From: Arcobacter sp. UBA7394
GTDB taxonomy: Bacteria; Campylobacterota; Campylobacteria; Campylobacterales; Arcobacteraceae
DNA: 16,729 nt
Direction of reading: 5' to 3'
Assembly: GCA_002470185.1 (NCBI GenBank)
Contig: DKNG01000232.1
Span: 1 to 16,729, forward strand
Position numbers and translations under genes: made by a program
Shown: positions 7,431-15,506 of the stretch, one piece after another
Position numbering within the stretch: position 1 is the first letter of the stretch
Layout of the letters: each line of letters starts with the position of its first letter
The notes under the pieces: generated by a model
The model's input: the letters and a program-made list of their open reading frames with translations, nothing else
Told to the model about the DNA's origin: nothing
The model's database searches: none

Positions 7431-8609
7431 ATGGCTTATCAACCACAATTTAAAGTAAAAGCAACTTATATGAGAGGTGGTACTTCAAAAGGTACTTTCT
7501 TTAATATTGCAGATTTACCAAAAGAAGCACAAGAAGATGGTGCAAAAAGAGATAAATTACTTCAAAGAATTGTAGGTTCTCCTGATGTTTATAAAAAACA
7601 AATGGATGGTATGGGAGGAGCTTCTTCTTCTACTTCAAAAGCTATTTTAGTTGGAAAATCAGATGTTCCTAATCATGATGTAGATTACTACTTCTGCCAA
7701 GTTGCAATTGACAAAGATTTTGTTGATATGAGTGGAAACTGTGGAAACTTATCTTCTGCTGTTGGACCATTTGCAATTACGGAAGGTTTAGTTGACAACG
7801 TTCCTGAAAATGGTGTTTGTTGTGTAAGAATCTGGCAAGCAAATATCAAAAAAACTATTCTTTGTTACGTTACTATGGAAAATGGTATTGTAAAAGAGAT
7901 GGGTGATTACGAAATTGATGGTGTTGCTTTCCCTGCGGAAGAGATTCAATTAGAGTTCGTTGAACCAGTTGATCCAAGTGAAGAGTTATTCCCTACTGGA
8001 AATTTAGTAGATGATTTAGAAGTTGAGGGGTACGGGACATTTAAAGCTACTATGATTACTGCTGGTATTCCTACAGTGTTTGTAAATGCTGAAGAGATTG
8101 GATACAAAGGTACTGAACTTCAAGGTGATATTAACTCTGACACTGAAGCATTAGCTAGATTTGAAAAAATTAGAATTGCAGGTGCACTTAAAATGGGTGT
8201 TATGAAAGATGCTTCTGATGCATTAACTCAACAACATACTCCAAAAATTGCATTTGTATCTCCTGCTCAAGACTTTACAACTTCTTCTGGTAAAGAAGTT
8301 AAAGCTTCAGAAATGGACTTACATGTAAGAGCATTATCTATGCAACAATTACACCATGCTATGATGGGAACTGCTTCTGTTGCTATTGGTGTTGCTGCTT
8401 GTATCCCTGGAACTTTAGTAAATATAGCTGCAGGTGGAGGGGAAAAAGAAACTGTTACTTTTGGTCACCCAAGTGGTGCTATTAAAGTAGGAGCTGCGTT
8501 ATCTCAAAATGATGGTAAATACATCGTTGAGAAAGCCTCTATGTCTAGATCTGCTAGAATTATCATGGATGGTAATGTTCATGTTCCTGCAGGAACTATG
8601 GATAAGTAA
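7431..8609 (+). CDS. prpF: 2-methyl-aconitate cis-trans isomerase
   Basis: PrpF isomerises the 2-methylaconitate made by AcnD so that it can be rehydrated to 2-methylisocitrate. The 392 residues are close to the family's usual 390-400. Signatures are MRGGTSKGTFF at the N-terminus, Lys70 (STSKAIL) and Cys104 (DMSGNCGN), matching the Lys73 and Cys107 described for the Shewanella enzyme, and the glycine-rich IAAGGGEKETVTFGHPSG near the C-terminus. The fold is of the diaminopimelate epimerase type. AAGGAA lies 7 nt before the ATG. It is the last gene of the cluster and is followed by a strong terminator. Confidence 0.95.
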   Translation: MAYQPQFKVKATYMRGGTSKGTFFNIADLPKEAQEDGAKRDKLLQRIVGSPDVYKKQMDGMGGASSSTSKAILVGKSDVPNHDVDYYFCQVAIDKDFVDMSGNCGNLSSAVGPFAITEGLVDNVPENGVCCVRIWQANIKKTILCYVTMENGIVKEMGDYEIDGVAFPAEEIQLEFVEPVDPSEELFPTGNLVDDLEVEGYGTFKATMITAGIPTVFVNAEEIGYKGTELQGDINSDTEALARFEKIRIAGALKMGVMKDASDALTQQHTPKIAFVSPAQDFTTSSGKEVKASEMDLHVRALSMQQLHHAMMGTASVAIGVAACIPGTLVNIAAGGGEKETVTFGHPSGAIKVGAALSQNDGKYIVEKASMSRSARIIMDGNVHVPAGTMDK

Positions 8610-8634
8610 TCCTTCTATTTCTTCGAAATTATTT

Positions 8635-8668
8635 AAAAAGGTCTAGATTTTTATCTAGGCCTTTTTTT
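8635..8668 (+). terminator. Rho-independent terminator of the prp operon
   Basis: AAAAAGGTCTAGAT (8635-8648) pairs with ATCTAGGCCTTTTT (8653-8666) with one U.G wobble and a TTTT loop, followed by an unbroken T-run to 8668. It lies 26 nt after the prpF stop and closes the cluster. Confidence 0.9.
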
Positions 8669-8732
8669 ATTTATAAACTATTTATAAAAAACGGATAATA
8701 TAAAAGAGATAACTTGAATTGAGGAAAAGAAG

Positions 8733-9737
8733 ATGAATAAAGCATTTGATTTCAACCCCTATGAAGCATTAAAATCAATACTTGAAGCAACGTCATTACA
8801 TATAGGGAAAAATTTTATAAAATCTGCGGCAGATGAAATTAAAAAACTTTATAAAGCAGACTTAGTATTTATAACTAAAGCCATAAACTTCAATCCAACT
8901 ACAAAAGTTGAAGTATTGTATGCAACAGATAAAAAAATACCAAAAGAATTTGAATTAGTTGGTACACCATGTGAATTAGTATTTGAAAATAAAATTGTAG
9001 AAATTTATGAAAATGTAAATAAGGACTTTTATAAAGAGAAATCTACAGATTTTCAAAGTTTTTACGGTATCCCAATAAATAATAAAACAAATGAATGTAT
9101 TGGACATATCTCAATATTCTCAAAAGAAAAAAGAAAATTAGCAAAAGAACTAGAAGATATTGCAATAATTTATTCATGTAAAATTGAAAGAGAAATCTTT
9201 AGATTAGAACTTGAGATGGAAAATGAAAAGATTAGAAAAGAGCTAGAAAAACTTACAATAACCGATCCACTAACTAATACTTATAATAGACGACATTTTA
9301 TTAACTCATGTTCTGACTTATTCCAACAAGTAAAAAGATGTGATATCAAAGCAACACTTGCATATATAGATATTGATGATTTTAAAAAAATTAATGATAG
9401 GTTTGGACATGATGGGGGAGATAAAGTTTTAATAGAATTCTCAAATATTTTAAAAGAACAAACAAGAAAAGGAATTGATAAAATATATAGAATTGGTGGA
9501 GAAGAGTTCTGTATTCTTAGTATTAATGCTACTTTAGATTCTACATATTTACATTTAAATAGATTAATGAAAAATTCTAATAAATATTTTGAGAATAGTC
9601 AATATGGAAAAATAACATTAAGTGTTGGACTAGTTGAGTTTACAAAAGAGCTTGAGAATTTTAATGACTTAGTAAATATAGCAGACAAAAAAATGTATGA
9701 AGCAAAAAAAAGTGGAAAAAATACAATAGTAAAATAA
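8733..9737 (+). CDS. Diguanylate cyclase with N-terminal GAF-like domain
   Basis: This 334-residue cytoplasmic protein should make cyclic di-GMP from two GTP. Residues about 10-155 look like a GAF sensor (SFYGIPINNKTNECIGHISIFS), then a helix rich in Glu/Lys (about 150-175), then the GGDEF domain (about 176-334) with TDPLTNTYNRRHF, DIDDFKKINDRFGHDGGD and the active-site GGEEF (255-259). The inhibitory I-site RxxD, expected five residues before GGEEF, reads KGID, so product inhibition may be weak. No transmembrane segment or signal peptide is seen. GAGG lies 8 nt before ATG. The gene stands alone after the prp terminator and converges on the LuxQ-like kinase gene. Confidence 0.92.
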   Translation: MNKAFDFNPYEALKSILEATSLHIGKNFIKSAADEIKKLYKADLVFITKAINFNPTTKVEVLYATDKKIPKEFELVGTPCELVFENKIVEIYENVNKDFYKEKSTDFQSFYGIPINNKTNECIGHISIFSKEKRKLAKELEDIAIIYSCKIEREIFRLELEMENEKIRKELEKLTITDPLTNTYNRRHFINSCSDLFQQVKRCDIKATLAYIDIDDFKKINDRFGHDGGDKVLIEFSNILKEQTRKGIDKIYRIGGEEFCILSINATLDSTYLHLNRLMKNSNKYFENSQYGKITLSVGLVEFTKELENFNDLVNIADKKMYEAKKSGKNTIVK

Positions 9738-9762
9738 AGATACTAAAGTGGTATCTCTATTT
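9738..9762. terminator. Shared hairpin terminator between converging genes
   Basis: AGATACT (9738-9744) pairs with GGTATCT (9750-9756) including one U.G pair, with a 5-nt loop. A T-rich stretch follows in both directions (TATTTT on the plus strand, TTATTTTA on the minus strand). The stem includes part of the stop codon of the minus-strand kinase gene and starts 1 nt after the cyclase stop, so one small hairpin would serve both genes. Confidence 0.5.
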
Positions 9763-11869
9763 TAAACTCTTCACCTATGTAGTGATTATTTTCATAATCA
9801 TATTCAATAGTTTTATTTGATAATTTACCATTAAAATGCTTTTTGATTATTTCATTTGACATATATAATCCTAAACCTGTACCTTGACTTTGATGTTTAG
9901 TTGTAAAATATGGTTCATATATCTTTTCTGTAACCTCTTGATCTATTCCCCCAGCATTGTCATAAATACTTAATGTTAAGACTTTATTTTCAACACTAGT
10001 TTTCATGAAAATATAATTTTCTTCTTTGTCCATTATACTTTTTTCACTTAAAGCATCTTTTGAATTATTTATTATATTTATTACTACTTGCATTAATTCG
10101 AATTTATAACCACTTATGTATATATCATCCAAATTCAGTATTAAATTAATATTACTAGACTTATATGACGATTCAAAGATTACTAAATTTTCTTTAATAG
10201 CTTCACTAATAGAGAATTTTTCAATTTCATTATTTGGATTAAAGAAGTACCTAAACTTATCAATAATTGAAGATAAATAATCTACTGTACTCAGAAGTTT
10301 ATTTATATCTTTTACTGTTGAATCTTTATCTAAAGTATTTAGTTGTAATTGCATACTAATAGTTGATGCAATAACACTAATTACAGTTAAAGGCTGTCTC
10401 CATTGATGAGCAATATTACCAATCATCTCTCCCATTGAAGCCAGTTTTGATTGTTGATATAACATTCTTTCTTTTTGTTGATTTTCATTTTGCAGAACAA
10501 TTAAATCATTAATATCAGTATGGAAACCAGTAAACCTACTTTGATTGTTCTTTGAATCATAAAATAATTTACCTCGTATTTTAATCCATGAAAAAGATCC
10601 ATTTTTACATTTAAATCTATATTCACTTTCAAATACTTCTGTTTTTCCAGATAAATGTTCTTTTAAAGCAATCATTGTTTTTTCATAATCATCTTTATGA
10701 ATACTTTTTTGCCAAAAGCTTTTAAAAGTTTTTATTTCATTACTTTCGTAACCTAACATTGTTAAAAATCTTGGAGAATAGAATATCTTTTTATTTTTTA
10801 AGTCAATATCCCATAATCCGTCTTGAACTCCATCAATAGCCCTTGAATATTGTTCTTTTACATCTCTAAGCTCTGAGATAATTCCTTTTAATTCATAAGC
10901 AAATTTATCAAATTCTAAAACTTTTGTATTTTCATATTTAATACTTTTATCATCTTTTACTTTGTATGCATAATTAAGAAGTTTAGAAAAAGGTTTAATA
11001 ATAAACTTATTTGACAAATAATATAAAAGAATAAAACAAAAAATTAGGAAAAGTAAAAGAACAAAAGCTTGATGAAGAAATGATTCTTTTAAAATATCAA
11101 AAGAGTTATTCTTTGAAACATATACAATATTCAAATATTTTTTATCGAAAATCTCATACCACATACTTGAATATATTGTTCTATCTCCAATAGCAATATT
11201 ATTCTGATAAAAAACTGTTAGGTCAATTTCTTCATTATTTTGAGTTGAAGCAATAATATTATTATCAAAAAATATATGAATATCAACAATTTTAGATTTA
11301 GTTTTTATATCATCAAGTAAAGTAAAATTGTTATTAAATATTTTGGCCGCATAGATAATAGCTTGTACTCGTCCAGTGCTATTATCTACAATCTTTTTTG
11401 TACTTATCATCAAAACAATATCTTCATTATTAACTTTTATATTAATGATTTTATTATTAATTGAAGATTCCATTTTTCTAATTTCTTCTATTATAGCTTC
11501 AGTATCAAATAAAGAATTACTAGAATCATAAACTTTACCATTTTTCTTGAAAAAGAGTAAATCAATACTATCTATATAAGACAAAGTTTCTAGTTTATAA
11601 GTAATAGTGTCAGGATTATCTAAATCTTTTGTATGTTCGAATTCTTTTGATATCTTTGATATGATATTATCAAGATCATTTTGTTCATTTTCTATAATTA
11701 GTTTAGTAATATTGTATGTTTGATTAAAGTAGTCGTCTATATTTTTATCTACTACTTTTTGAGTATTAATATATGTTGAAAAAAGTACAGCAATACTTAA
11801 TACAATAAAAAATACTAAAAGTAGTAAACTATTTAATAAAGATAAAGATAATTTTTTATTTGTTATCAT
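9743..11869 (-). CDS. luxQ: LuxQ-like membrane sensor histidine kinase (PAS-HisKA-HATPase, no receiver)
   Basis: The 708-residue inner-membrane kinase is the likely partner of the upstream LuxP. It has TM1 (about 10-32), a periplasmic domain (33-265), TM2 (266-286), a HAMP-like linker, PAS (341-455, with GFHTDI), HisKA with His488 in NIAHQWRQPL, and HATPase_c with NIINNSKDAL, DNAGG (637-641) and GTGLGL (663-668). The periplasmic stretch VDNSTGRVQAIIYAAKIFNN followed by FTLLDDIKTKS aligns with the equivalent part of Vibrio LuxQ as I remember it. Vibrio LuxQ has a C-terminal receiver domain; this protein ends after the ATPase domain. Its ATG lies inside the 3' end of luxP (14-nt overlap), suggesting coupled translation. 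The kinase call is certain; the LuxQ assignment rests on the LuxP neighbour and the periplasmic similarity. Confidence 0.85.
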   Translation of the reverse strand: MITNKKLSLSLLNSLLLLVFFIVLSIAVLFSTYINTQKVVDKNIDDYFNQTYNITKLIIENEQNDLDNIISKISKEFEHTKDLDNPDTITYKLETLSYIDSIDLLFFKKNGKVYDSSNSLFDTEAIIEEIRKMESSINNKIINIKVNNEDIVLMISTKKIVDNSTGRVQAIIYAAKIFNNNFTLLDDIKTKSKIVDIHIFFDNNIIASTQNNEEIDLTVFYQNNIAIGDRTIYSSMWYEIFDKKYLNIVYVSKNNSFDILKESFLHQAFVLLLFLIFCFILLYYLSNKFIIKPFSKLLNYAYKVKDDKSIKYENTKVLEFDKFAYELKGIISELRDVKEQYSRAIDGVQDGLWDIDLKNKKIFYSPRFLTMLGYESNEIKTFKSFWQKSIHKDDYEKTMIALKEHLSGKTEVFESEYRFKCKNGSFSWIKIRGKLFYDSKNNQSRFTGFHTDINDLIVLQNENQQKERMLYQQSKLASMGEMIGNIAHQWRQPLTVISVIASTISMQLQLNTLDKDSTVKDINKLLSTVDYLSSIIDKFRYFFNPNNEIEKFSISEAIKENLVIFESSYKSSNINLILNLDDIYISGYKFELMQVVINIINNSKDALSEKSIMDKEENYIFMKTSVENKVLTLSIYDNAGGIDQEVTEKIYEPYFTTKHQSQGTGLGLYMSNEIIKKHFNGKLSNKTIEYDYENNHYIGEEFKIEIPL

Positions 11870-12956
11870 CAGATGTATACCTGAATGCCCTTTTTTTCAG
11901 TTTTTCTAATTCTTCTTCTTTTATTCCTCTTTTAACAAGAGCAAAATCACCTGAGAAAATAGTTGGTATTTTATCTGTACTATTTTCTAAATCAAGCTTA
12001 ATACCTTCAGCCATAGCTACACCATTATCATCATTCATTCTCATAACAGTAACATCCATGAATCCATCTTGAATAGCTTTTAATTCGCTATTTCCTCCAC
12101 CCCAACCATTTACTAAGACTTTTCCTATTAAATTTTTCTCTTTAAGCGCTTCTACAACACCTAATGCAATATCAGTTGAACAAGCATAAATAAATTTAAC
12201 ATCTGGATCAATTTTAAGTAAATCTAATGTTGCTAATCTAGCTTTGTCTTTACTTGTATTTGTATAGTATTCATGTACGACTTTTAAGTCTGAATTCTTT
12301 GATACATAATCAATAAATTTTGTACCTCTCATATATCCAATATAACCATTTGACGTATATAAAACAGCATATTTACCTTGTCCATTTGTTTTTTTGATAT
12401 AGTAATCAGCTAACATTTGACTACCAAGCATATGATCAAATCCTACATATAAAAAAGGTTGATTTTTTTGCCATTTTCGTAAAGGTGTTGTGATATTTTG
12501 AAGAATTAATTTTGGTTTTTCTCTACTCATAATTCTTTCAATAAATTTAGCGTGTTTACTAGCATCTAATACAAATACTAAATAGTCTGTATTATCTTTG
12601 ATTGCTTTTAAAAGTAGTTTTGATTGAACTCTTGTTTCCACATGAGGTTTTGTGAAATGAAGAACTAATTCATAGTTAATTCCAAGTTCATTAAGTCGTT
12701 TCTCAAATGAAACTTTACTTTTCATCCAATAGTCGGTTAATTGTTTACCAGGGTAAACTAAAACTATTCTGATCTTCTTATTCTCTTGTTTAATTTTTAC
12801 TGCATCTTTTTGAATTTGTGCAATAAAATCATTGCTGATTTTCTCTTGATTTGTAAACTCTATGTACTCATCAATAGCAAAATAATCTGAATTACCTGCA
12901 TTTAAAATATTAAATGCACACATTAAAATAATTAATTTGAAAATGTAATGTTTCAT
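11856..12956 (-). CDS. luxP: LuxP-type periplasmic autoinducer-2 binding protein
   Basis: The 366-residue protein has a signal peptide (MKHYIFKLIILMCAFNILNA, cut near residue 20) and a type I periplasmic-binding fold. It closely resembles Vibrio harveyi LuxP (365 aa) along its whole length: VYPGKQLTDYW, LILQNITTP, QPFLYVGFDH, IYACSTDIALG, NGWGGG, TVMRMNDD and the terminal LKKRAFRY. The AI-2/borate contacts of LuxP are present as Gln72, Trp77, Asn154, Arg210, Ser260, Thr261, Asp262, Trp285 and Arg306; only Ser79 is replaced, by Thr74. Residue correspondence is from memory of LuxP. An in-frame GTG at 12965 is possible, but AGGTGG sits 5 nt before ATG 12956, so I chose the ATG. The next gene downstream is the LuxQ-like kinase. 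Confidence 0.88.
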   Translation of the reverse strand: MKHYIFKLIILMCAFNILNAGNSDYFAIDEYIEFTNQEKISNDFIAQIQKDAVKIKQENKKIRIVLVYPGKQLTDYWMKSKVSFEKRLNELGINYELVLHFTKPHVETRVQSKLLLKAIKDNTDYLVFVLDASKHAKFIERIMSREKPKLILQNITTPLRKWQKNQPFLYVGFDHMLGSQMLADYYIKKTNGQGKYAVLYTSNGYIGYMRGTKFIDYVSKNSDLKVVHEYYTNTSKDKARLATLDLLKIDPDVKFIYACSTDIALGVVEALKEKNLIGKVLVNGWGGGNSELKAIQDGFMDVTVMRMNDDNGVAMAEGIKLDLENSTDKIPTIFSGDFALVKRGIKEEELEKLKKRAFRYTSDDNK

Positions 12957-12989
12957 GGGAGCCACCTATTTTTAAGTTAAGTTCCAATT

Positions 12990-12995
12990 ATTATA
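12990..12995 (-). promoter_or_regulatory. Predicted extended -10 box of the luxP-luxQ pair
   Basis: The minus strand reads TG-T-TATAAT, an extended -10 element, 33 nt before the luxP ATG. No good -35 is found. It suggests luxP-luxQ has its own promoter, separate from the upstream hydrolase gene. Confidence 0.5.
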
Positions 12996-13036
12996 ACATA
13001 ACAAATTAATTTTTTTAATGATTAATAATAAAGCCT

Positions 13037-13579
13037 TTATTTTACTAGGCTAGATATTTGCTTAAATACTGGATTTTTTGCATTAACAGTTAGCTCAAAT
13101 AAAATTGACTCATAAGTAGTTGGAACTACACCAGCTTGAATCAATCTTTCAAGTGCCATATCAGTATCTCTTTGTTTTCTAGATGTTACACAATCTGTAA
13201 CTAATACAGGTTGTAATCCAGCTTCTAATAAATCAATACAAGTTTGTAAAACACAAACATGAGTTTCAATACCAGCAACAATTACTACTTTTTTTCCTGC
13301 ATTTTTAATAGCTTCCATTGTTGGTTCATTTTTACAACAAGAAAAAGTAGTTTTTTCAAAGTGAGGATCTGCATCAACAAACTCTCGCAAACTTGGAATT
13401 GTTTCACCTATTCCTTTTTTGTATTGCTCATTTACAATAAATGGAACTTCCAAAGTCTTAAGACCTTTTACTAGTGTTACTAAGTTTTTCTCAATTTCAT
13501 CTTTGTTTGTCATATAAGGGTAAAGTCTATCTTGTACATCAACTAAACAAAATAGTGTTTCTTCCACATTAATTCTCAT
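13037..13579 (-). CDS. Isochorismatase-family cysteine hydrolase
   Basis: The 180 residues make a single isochorismatase-like domain (YcaC/nicotinamidase fold) of cytoplasmic type. The expected catalytic triad is Asp14 (LVDVQDRLYP), Lys76 (HFEKTTFSCC) and Cys109 (ETHVCVLQT), with the preceding GIE segment (103-105) where the cis peptide lies in this family. The metal-binding Asp-x-His set of nicotinamidases is not evident, so YcaC-like amidase or hydrolase of unknown substrate is the safest label. AAGGAGAG stands 5 nt before ATG, and a -10-like TATGAT lies at 13606-13611. The gene is upstream of luxP on the same strand with an 80-nt gap; a shared function is not shown. Confidence 0.88.
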   Translation of the reverse strand: MRINVEETLFCLVDVQDRLYPYMTNKDEIEKNLVTLVKGLKTLEVPFIVNEQYKKGIGETIPSLREFVDADPHFEKTTFSCCKNEPTMEAIKNAGKKVVIVAGIETHVCVLQTCIDLLEAGLQPVLVTDCVTSRKQRDTDMALERLIQAGVVPTTYESILFELTVNAKNPVFKQISSLVK

Positions 13580-13605
13580 TTGCTCTCCTTAATTTATATG
13601 TAACT

Positions 13606-13611
13606 ATCATA
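13606..13611 (-). promoter_or_regulatory. Possible -10 box of the isochorismatase-family gene
   Basis: The minus strand reads TATGAT 26 nt before the start codon, in an AT-rich leader with a strong ribosome site. No -35 is visible. A weak call, based on the hexamer and its placement. Confidence 0.35.
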
Positions 13612-13679
13612 CTAAAAAATATATTTAAATTTCTTGGAAAATATTGCTAATTTGAGTTTTTTGGAAGATTTGAAGTAAG

Positions 13680-13706
13680 TATTAAGAGGAGAAAATCCTC
13701 TTAATA
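13680..13706 (-). terminator. Hairpin downstream of hemC, probable terminator
   Basis: ATTAAGAGGA (13681-13690) and TCCTCTTAAT (13696-13705) are perfect 10-bp arms around GAAAA, extended by one T-A pair. It begins 8 nt after the hemC stop on the minus strand. The sequence after the stem on that strand is only moderately T-rich (ACTTACTTC), so termination may be incomplete. Confidence 0.6.
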
Positions 13707-13714
13707 TAAGTGGT

Positions 13715-14653
13715 TTATTTAAAAGCTACTTTTTCAGCTTTTTCTAGAAGTTCTTTTGCACCTTTTGAGATGAACTCTTTTGCAAGATTGATTCCAGCAG
13801 TTTCATAGTCTTCAATAGATACTTTGATATCATCTTTGATAATCTCAGTTCCATCAGGCATTCCAACGATTGCTTGAAGTCTAATTTCTTTATCATCTAA
13901 AATTGTTGCTTTTACACCAATTGGCACTTGACACCCACCTTGTAATGTATCAACAAAAGATCTTTCAATTGTAGATTCAATATGTGCATCTTTATCATTT
14001 AATACAGATACAATTTTTTTAATCTCTTCATTTGAAGTAACTTCAATTCCTAAAGTTGCTTGTCCCATTGAAGGAATCATTAAATCAGTTGAAATAGGTG
14101 TGAAATATTTTACTTCATTTTCAATTCCTAGTTTTTGAACCCCTGTAGTTGCAAGAATAATTGCATCATACTCACCAGCATTTAACTTAGCAATTCTAGT
14201 ATTGATATTTCCTCTTAAATCTAAAAGTTCAATATCAGGTCTGATTAGTTTAATTGCCATTCTTCTTCTTAAACTTGTAGTACCAATAACAGCACCTTGA
14301 GGTAAGTCTTCAAAAGAAGCATATTTATTACTTAATAAAGCATCTCTTGCATCAAATCTTTTTGTTACAGCTCCAAGCTCTAATCCCTCTTCAAATTGAG
14401 TAGGTACATCTTTTAATGAGTGAACAGCAATATGGGCATCACCATTTAACATAGCAAGTTCAAGTTCTTTAGTAAAAAGACCTTTCCCACCAATTTTTGC
14501 TAAAGGAACATCAAGGATTTTATCACCTTTTGTTACGAACTCTTGAAGTTCAACTTCCATATCTGGGTAATGCTCTTGTAATTTAGCTTTAATATATTCA
14601 CTTTGCCATAATGCTAATTGACTTCTTCTTGTTGCAATAACTAATTTTTCCAT
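13715..14653 (-). CDS. hemC: Hydroxymethylbilane synthase (porphobilinogen deaminase)
   Basis: HemC links four porphobilinogen units into hydroxymethylbilane in haem synthesis. The 312 residues are the normal length. Signatures are ATRRSQLALWQSEY at the N-terminus, KGLFTKELE, HSLKDVPT with the catalytic Asp82, TSLRRRMAIK and LRGNINTRIAKL for substrate binding, and Cys241 in TLQGGCQVPIG, which carries the dipyrromethane cofactor. The start ATG at 14653 is 4 nt after the stop of the upstream thioredoxin-fold gene, so the two are almost certainly co-transcribed. A hairpin follows the stop. Confidence 0.97.
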   Translation of the reverse strand: MEKLVIATRRSQLALWQSEYIKAKLQEHYPDMEVELQEFVTKGDKILDVPLAKIGGKGLFTKELELAMLNGDAHIAVHSLKDVPTQFEEGLELGAVTKRFDARDALLSNKYASFEDLPQGAVIGTTSLRRRMAIKLIRPDIELLDLRGNINTRIAKLNAGEYDAIILATTGVQKLGIENEVKYFTPISTDLMIPSMGQATLGIEVTSNEEIKKIVSVLNDKDAHIESTIERSFVDTLQGGCQVPIGVKATILDDKEIRLQAIVGMPDGTEIIKDDIKVSIEDYETAGINLAKEFISKGAKELLEKAEKVAFK

Positions 14654-14657
14654 ACTT

Positions 14658-15494
14658 CTATTTTCCTAATGTCTCAAATTTTAATCTTGTATTATCTTTT
14701 ACACCATTAACAAAAATTGACGGTGTACCACTAACCATAACGTCTTTACCCATTTTGATATCAGAATTTAATGCACTTTTTACTTTATAAATTGAAATAT
14801 CTTTTAAAGTGATATTTGTTTTAAATTCAGTGTTAAATGCTTTTAAAATCTTTGCTTCATCTCTTTCATTAGATTTGAAGTATTTATCCCAATCCATCTC
14901 ATAAACTCTTAATTCAAGGTTTTTGATATTTTGATGTTTAGCAACTTCCATTATTTTTGATAAAGGACCTGCTGCTGGGTGTAATTTTAACAAAGGATAA
15001 TGATAATAGTATAATGCAATTTTATTACTATTTTTATTCACATACTTTATTACATCTGGGATATAATCCATACAAAATGGACATAAAGGATCAGAGAAAA
15101 CTACTAGTTTATCTTTTGCCTTATGATTTCCAGCAATTAACTTAGATTCATCATAATAATTAGCTGTCAAATTTGGAGTTACAATATCTTTTAAAGATTT
15201 TCCAGTTTTAGCATCTAATAAATCAAGAGCGATATACTCTCCATCAGAGAAAAGTACATCTTTTGCATTAATTACTTTATTAGATTTAACCTTTGCTTCT
15301 ACATCTAAGATGTACCCATTCCAACCTTTTACTGGTAATTCTTTTTTTGTAGCTATTTCTACATTTAGAACTTCAATATCAGGGTTCTTTTCTAATCTAT
15401 TTATTTCAAAATCTATTACATTGTCATCAGCATTTGCAAATAAAAAAGTTGAGCATAAAATGGACGAACATAATAATTTAAAAGCTATCTTCAT
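14658..15494 (-). CDS. Secreted thioredoxin-fold disulfide oxidoreductase (DsbA/DsbC-like)
   Basis: The 278-residue protein has a signal peptide (MKIAFKLLCSSILCSTFLFANA, cut near residue 22) and should act in the periplasm on protein thiols. After an N-terminal region (about 25-125) that I do not recognise, a thioredoxin fold starts at VVFSDPLCPFC with the redox pair Cys138-Pro-Phe-Cys141, and ends with the cis-proline loop SGTPSIFVNG (Pro258). The extra N-terminal part recalls the DsbC/DsbG layout, so isomerase rather than oxidase activity is possible. AGGA precedes ATG by 8 nt and overlaps the dnaX stop region. It lies between dnaX and hemC in a tight minus-strand series. Confidence 0.85.
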   Translation of the reverse strand: MKIAFKLLCSSILCSTFLFANADDNVIDFEINRLEKNPDIEVLNVEIATKKELPVKGWNGYILDVEAKVKSNKVINAKDVLFSDGEYIALDLLDAKTGKSLKDIVTPNLTANYYDESKLIAGNHKAKDKLVVFSDPLCPFCMDYIPDVIKYVNKNSNKIALYYYHYPLLKLHPAAGPLSKIMEVAKHQNIKNLELRVYEMDWDKYFKSNERDEAKILKAFNTEFKTNITLKDISIYKVKSALNSDIKMGKDVMVSGTPSIFVNGVKDNTRLKFETLGK

Positions 15495-15506
15495 AAAATA
15501 TTTCCT

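Noticed and set aside
12957..12965. GTG start for luxP adding three residues (MAP)
   Set aside because: The GTG overlaps the AGGTGG ribosome site that is correctly placed for the ATG at 12956, which begins a clean signal peptide.
13027..13041. AATAAAG/CTTTATT inverted repeat at the end of the isochorismatase-family gene, as a terminator
   Set aside because: Nearly all A-U pairs, 3-nt loop at best and no clear U-run, so too weak to call.
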